A stretch of DNA of 8,392 bases from Clostridiales bacterium (GTDB lineage Bacteria > Bacillota > Clostridia > Lachnospirales > Lachnospiraceae). The position numbers were made by a program, and so were the translations under genes. The stretch spans positions 9,809 through 18,200 of the forward strand of contig JAHZAR010000023.1 in assembly GCA_019423835.1 (NCBI GenBank), read 5' to 3'. Numbering within the stretch: position 1 is the stretch's first letter; each line of letters opens with the position of its first letter. Shown here in pieces: positions 4,674 to 8,392 of the stretch. Under the pieces are notes generated by a model. It saw only the letters and a program-made list of their open reading frames with translations, did no database searches and had not been told where the DNA came from.

Positions 4674-6416
4674 ATGCAGAAACAAAGCCCTTTGCTGCGG
4701 CTGTGGGAATTGGGAAGTGACTATCACAGCGGTCTTCTGCGGGCAATCCTGTCCGCTTTTATCGGCGTTCTGTGCGGAATGATTCCCTATTTTGCCGCAG
4801 CTCAGATTTTAATCGGGCTGATTCAGGGAGAACGGGACACAGGATTTTATCTTACCTGGTGCATGGCTGCCCTGGCCGGCTATCTTCTCCGGGCCCTTCT
4901 CTACGCTCTCGCCCTGTCCATGTCCCACCGGGCCACGTTTTCTATCTTAAAAAATATCCGGGAGCGGCTTTTGGCGAAGCTTCCCAAAATGCCCCTGGGG
5001 ACCGTCGTGGATGCTTCCAGCGGCCAGTTAAAGCAGATTATTGTGGATCAGGTGGAAAGCATGGAGCGTCCCCTGGCCCATCTGCTTCCGGAGATGACGT
5101 CCAATCTTTTGGTCCCGGTCTGCATTTTTATTTATCTTTTCGTTCTGGACTGGAGAATGGCTCTCCTCTCTCTTATCTCCATCCCCGTGGGAATGGCGTT
5201 TATGATGGCAGTGATGAAGGATTACGGAAAGCAGTATGAAGGTTCCGTGAAGGTTACCCAGGCCATGAATTCCACGATCGTGGAATATATCGGCGGGATC
5301 GAGGGCATCAAGGCCTTTAACCAGGGTAAGCACTCCTACGCCAAATTGTCGGAGCGGGTGCTTGCCAACGCCTCTTATTTTTATCACTGGATGAAAAGCT
5401 GCCAGCTTCCCGTCTCCATTTCCCGGGCCCTGGCGCCCACAACCATGATCACCATCCTTCCCGTCGGATGGCTGATGTACGTAAGCGGAAGCCTGAAACT
5501 GGAAACCTTTCTCATCACCATCATCCTGTCCCTGGGAATTGCCGGACCGCTTCTGGCCGCTATGGATTTCGTAGACAGCCTGGCAAAGGTGGGGACCATT
5601 GTGGGAGAAGTGGATTCTATTTTAAATGGCGAGGAACAGAGCCATCCGGAGCTTCCGGTCTCCTTCTCTTCTATGGATATCCGGATGGAACAGGTGTCCT
5701 TCGGATACCATGAAGGAACGGAAATTCTCCACAATCTTTCCCTCTCCATCCCGGCAGGCACCATGACGGCCTTTGTGGGCCCGTCCGGCAGCGGAAAATC
5801 CACCATTGCCAAGCTCATCGGCGGCTTCTGGGATGTCAGGCACGGGAAGATCACTCTGGGCGGACAGGATTTAAAGGAGATTCCCCTCTCCCAGCTCTAC
5901 GACCAGGTGGCCTTTGTCAGCCAGGACAACTACCTGTTTAACGATACGGTCCGGGAAAATATCCGCATGGGAAAGCCCGGGGCCAGCGACGCCCAGGTGG
6001 AAGCGGTGGCCCGGGCAGCAGGCTGCGATGGATTTATCCGCAGTCTGGAACAGGGATACGATACGGTGGTGGGAGGCGGCGGCGCCCATCTTTCCGGCGG
6101 GGAACGGCAGCGGATCGCCATTGCCAGGGCCATGCTAAAGGACGCCCCCATAGTTATCTTGGATGAGGCCACGGCCTACATTGACCCGGAAAACGATGCG
6201 GTGATTCAGCAGGCAGTAGCCCGGCTGGTGAAGGGAAAGACCGTCATTGTCATCGCCCACCGCCTTTCTACCATCACGGACACAGATCAGATTTTTGTCA
6301 TTGAAAAAGGCCGGATCGCCGCGAAGGGAACCCACGAAGAGCTTCTGGCTTCCAGCGGCCTGTACCGGGAAATGTGGAATGCACATATAGGAGCAAAGGA
6401 TGGTGAAGCAGTATGA
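4674..6416 (+). CDS. ABC transporter half-subunit, fused permease and ATPase (first of pair)
   Basis: A 580-residue ABC half-transporter: a six-helix membrane domain (about residues 15-310) followed by a nucleotide-binding domain (about 335-575). All ATPase motifs are present: Walker A GPSGSGKST 369-377, Q-loop Gln417, signature LSGGE 473-477, Walker B IVILDE 493-498 with catalytic Glu498, and H-loop His529. The D-loop is AYID, with Tyr where Ser is common. The N-terminus SPLLRLWELG and the SSGQLKQIIVDQVESMERPLAHLLPE coupling region (116 onward) look like the YbtPQ/IrtAB-type fused transporters (family resemblance recalled, not searched). The start ATG has AAAAGGAGG 7 nt upstream. It overlaps the next gene by 4 bases (ATGA), implying coupled translation and a heterodimer. 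Import of a siderophore or export of a small molecule are both possible. Confidence 0.93.
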   Translation: MQKQSPLLRLWELGSDYHSGLLRAILSAFIGVLCGMIPYFAAAQILIGLIQGERDTGFYLTWCMAALAGYLLRALLYALALSMSHRATFSILKNIRERLLAKLPKMPLGTVVDASSGQLKQIIVDQVESMERPLAHLLPEMTSNLLVPVCIFIYLFVLDWRMALLSLISIPVGMAFMMAVMKDYGKQYEGSVKVTQAMNSTIVEYIGGIEGIKAFNQGKHSYAKLSERVLANASYFYHWMKSCQLPVSISRALAPTTMITILPVGWLMYVSGSLKLETFLITIILSLGIAGPLLAAMDFVDSLAKVGTIVGEVDSILNGEEQSHPELPVSFSSMDIRMEQVSFGYHEGTEILHNLSLSIPAGTMTAFVGPSGSGKSTIAKLIGGFWDVRHGKITLGGQDLKEIPLSQLYDQVAFVSQDNYLFNDTVRENIRMGKPGASDAQVEAVARAAGCDGFIRSLEQGYDTVVGGGGAHLSGGERQRIAIARAMLKDAPIVILDEATAYIDPENDAVIQQAVARLVKGKTVIVIAHRLSTITDTDQIFVIEKGRIAAKGTHEELLASSGLYREMWNAHIGAKDGEAV

Positions 6417-8164
6417 TTGAGGTATTGAAAAAAATCTGGCGTTTCGCCGGAAAAGAACAGTGGAATATCACCAAGTCCGTTTTCTGGGGCTTCTTTTACG
6501 CAGTGTTTCATATGTTTCAGGTTGGCGCCATCTACTACGTGGTCCTGGCCTTAACCGGCGGGAATCAGATGGCGGATGCCGCGTGGACGGCTCTCCTGCT
6601 GCTGGCAGCAAGCGTCATCGGCCGGGCGGTGATCAACCGGTTTACCCAGCTTCAGCAGACACACGCCGGATATTTTATGGTGGCAAACCGCCGGATTGAG
6701 ATCGGCGATAAGCTGAAGCGGATCCCCATGGGATATTTTAACGAAAAAAGCCTGGGGGAAATCACCGGAGTTGCCACTACCGTTCTGGATGTGGTGGAAA
6801 CCTCCGGACCGGTAGTGCTTGTCAGCATCTTAAGCGGCTTTATTAACGCCCTGGTCTTTATGCTCTGCGTCTTCGCCTTTGACTGGCGGATCGGCCTTCT
6901 GGTCCTTGCCGGGACGATCCTTTATCTGTGGATTACCTCCCGGATGGAGCAGAAATCGGTCCAGGTAACGCCAAAACGTCAGGAGTCGGAAACAAAGCTG
7001 GTGGACGCGGTGCTGGAGCAGCTCCAGGGAATGAGCGTGATCAAATCCTTTAACCTCACGGGAAAAGGGGACCGGCAGCTTCGGGAAGCACTGGAATATA
7101 ACTGGAAAAGCAATCTGGATATTGAGCAGCTGTTCACCCCCTACAACATTGCCCAGGAGGGGATTCTCCACCTGTTCTCCGTGCTGATGATGGGAGCGGC
7201 CGTATTCTTTTTCCTGAATGGTACAATGCCCTTAGCCAATGGGGTCATGACGGTGATTATCTCCTTTATGGTCTTCTCCCAGATTCAGTCCGCCGGCAGC
7301 GCCGCAGCCATCCTGCGGGTGGTGGGCAGCTCCATCGGCCATGCGGACCAGATCCAGGCTCTGCCGGAAATGGACAGCTCCGGGACCGATCTGGCTCCCG
7401 TCTCCCATGAGATCTCCCTGGACCACGTGTCCTTTTCCTATGACAAAAAGCCTATCCTCCAGGATGTCTCTGTCCGTATTCCGGATCAGACCACCACGGC
7501 CATCGTGGGCCCCTCCGGCAGCGGGAAAACCACTCTCTGCCATCTGATTGCCCGGTTCTGGGACGTGGACAGAGGCGCCATCACTGTAGGCGGAAAGGAT
7601 ATCCGGGCGTACACGCTGGAATCTCTGATGGATCAGATCAGCATGGTCTTTCAGAATGTGTATCTCTTTGCCGACACCATCGAGAACAACATCAAGTTCG
7701 GACGGCCGGAGGCTTCCCACGAGGAAGTGGTGGCTGCAGCGAAGAAGGCCTGCTGCCACGATTTCATAGAAGCCCTTCCGGAAGGCTATAAGACGGTGAT
7801 CGGTGAAGGAGGCGCCACTCTCTCCGGAGGGGAAAAACAGCGGATTTCCATCGCCAGAGCCATCTTGAAGGACGCGCCCATCCTCATCTTTGACGAGGCC
7901 ACGGCAAACGTAGACCCGGAAAATGAAGATAAGCTCCAGAAAGCCATGGAGGAACTGATGCGGAAAAAAACCATCATCATGATCGCCCACCGGTTAAAAA
8001 CCGTGGAACATGCGGATCAGATCCTGGTCCTTGAGCAGGGACGGATCGTCCAGTCCGGAACCCACAGAGAGCTGGCCGACCGGCCCGGCCTTTATCGGGA
8101 ATTTCTGGATGCCAGACGGATGGCCGCCGGGTGGAAGCTGGGGGAAACCAGCCAGACAGCTTGA
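6413..8164 (+). CDS. ABC transporter half-subunit, fused permease and ATPase (second of pair)
   Basis: A 583-residue ABC half-transporter with a membrane domain at about residues 15-300 and an ATPase domain at about 330-570. Motifs are Walker A GPSGSGKTT 366-374, Q-loop Gln414, signature LSGGE 470-474, Walker B ILIFDE 490-495 with Glu495, D-loop ANVD (498-501) and His526. Both this protein and its partner keep the catalytic Glu and His, so neither ATP site looks degenerate from its own residues, unlike many heterodimeric exporters. Its start overlaps the stop of the first ABC gene in ATGA, so translation is probably coupled and the pair assembles as one transporter. The C-terminus (ARRMAAGW) resembles the partial ABC protein at the left edge of the window. 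A hairpin follows 20 nt after the stop. Confidence 0.93.
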   Translation: MIEVLKKIWRFAGKEQWNITKSVFWGFFYAVFHMFQVGAIYYVVLALTGGNQMADAAWTALLLLAASVIGRAVINRFTQLQQTHAGYFMVANRRIEIGDKLKRIPMGYFNEKSLGEITGVATTVLDVVETSGPVVLVSILSGFINALVFMLCVFAFDWRIGLLVLAGTILYLWITSRMEQKSVQVTPKRQESETKLVDAVLEQLQGMSVIKSFNLTGKGDRQLREALEYNWKSNLDIEQLFTPYNIAQEGILHLFSVLMMGAAVFFFLNGTMPLANGVMTVIISFMVFSQIQSAGSAAAILRVVGSSIGHADQIQALPEMDSSGTDLAPVSHEISLDHVSFSYDKKPILQDVSVRIPDQTTTAIVGPSGSGKTTLCHLIARFWDVDRGAITVGGKDIRAYTLESLMDQISMVFQNVYLFADTIENNIKFGRPEASHEEVVAAAKKACCHDFIEALPEGYKTVIGEGGATLSGGEKQRISIARAILKDAPILIFDEATANVDPENEDKLQKAMEELMRKKTIIMIAHRLKTVEHADQILVLEQGRIVQSGTHRELADRPGLYREFLDARRMAAGWKLGETSQTA

Positions 8165-8184
8165 AAACTAAAATAGCAAGAATG

Positions 8185-8215
8185 TTTCCAGACAGTAAAA
8201 TTTGCTGTCTGGAAA
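8185..8215 (+). terminator. Hairpin after the ABC operon
   Basis: A perfect 11-bp stem (TTTCCAGACAG at 8185-8195, CTGTCTGGAAA at 8205-8215) with a 9-nt AT-rich loop lies 20 nt past the ABC stop codon. There is no T-run on the plus side. It lies between convergent reading frames, so it may terminate the operon and perhaps the AraC remnant as well. Confidence 0.5.
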
Positions 8216-8219
8216 TGTT

Positions 8220-8392
8220 CTGGATCCCAAATCCTCTTAAGCGCTTCTTTCGAAGAAGCACCATGCTCTGTCAGGGCCAGATACCATGCCAGACGAGGCA
8301 ATATCGATGAACTGTCATGCCGAATACCCTCTTAAACAGACGCTGCAGCTTACTTTCGCTGACATAAAGTTTTCCTGCAAGTTCTTTGCAGG
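8220..8392 (-). pseudogene. AraC-family regulator, 3' end, frame-disrupted (partial)
   Basis: The minus strand enters the window inside an AraC-type DNA-binding domain: ELAGKLYVSESKLQRLFKR, then VFGMTVHRY, which is the first helix-turn-helix and linker. This frame stops at 8271-8273 after HRYCLVWHGIWP, before the second helix-turn-helix that the family needs. In the next frame, from about 8301, the sequence LAWYLALTEHGASSKEALKRI, broken here only as read, looks like a decayed continuation (linker helix plus second helix-turn-helix). A one-base shift near 8300 would explain this. The FGMTVHRY pattern recalls PchR/YbtA-type regulators, which sit beside siderophore transporters (family knowledge). 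The N-terminal part lies outside the window. It could be a real pseudogene or an assembly error. Confidence 0.6.

Noticed and set aside
7232..7990. 252-residue open frame on the minus strand
   Set aside because: It is fully antisense to the ATPase domain of the second ABC gene, has no recognisable domain, and is rich in residues expected from reading GC-rich codons backwards.
1..8392. tRNA, rRNA, CRISPR array, insertion sequence or integrase
   Set aside because: I saw no cloverleaf-like sequence, repeat-spacer pattern, transposase or integrase motif on either strand.

Overview
The window looks like chromosomal DNA from a low-to-mid GC Firmicute, most likely a gut Clostridium or Lachnospiraceae-type anaerobe. 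The basis is strong AGGAGG-type ribosome binding sites, consensus sigma-A promoters, dense short-spaced genes and the protein families present; the genus cannot be named from sequence alone.

Layout: (1) Positions 1-258 (+) hold the last 85 residues of an ABC transporter half-subunit. (2) Positions 338-3643 (-) hold a compact, AT-richer module read leftward: a class I SAM methyltransferase, a TetR-family regulator, an isoprenylcysteine-carboxyl-methyltransferase-like membrane protein split by a frameshift, and a MATE efflux transporter. (3) Positions 3909-8164 (+) hold a second TetR-family regulator followed by two overlapping ABC half-transporter genes, both with complete ATPase motifs. (4) Positions 8220-8392 (-) hold the 3' end of an AraC-family regulator that appears frame-disrupted.

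Two control circuits can be read from the DNA. In the minus-strand module each of the four genes is preceded by a copy of a 17-bp dyad, TGAnTGA-n3-nnAnTCA, at 1671, 2347, 3021 and 3697. At the methyltransferase and TetR genes the dyad directly abuts the -35 box in the same register. This suggests a self-contained regulon run by the embedded TetR protein. The plus-strand TetR/ABC operon has a perfect TTGACA-17-TATAAT promoter whose start region is covered by a different 26-bp palindrome (arms AAAACAGTGTT / AACACTGTTTT), the likely operator of the second TetR. A further palindrome, GTTAGTTTCAACTAAC, lies just before the ABC genes.

Overall inference: a small-molecule defence or modification-and-export module (two methyltransferase-like proteins, a drug/Na+ antiporter and a TetR switch) sits between two ABC half-transporter loci. 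The ABC pair and the AraC remnant resemble YbtPQ/YbtA-type (siderophore-linked) systems. The substrate of either system cannot be read from the sequence.
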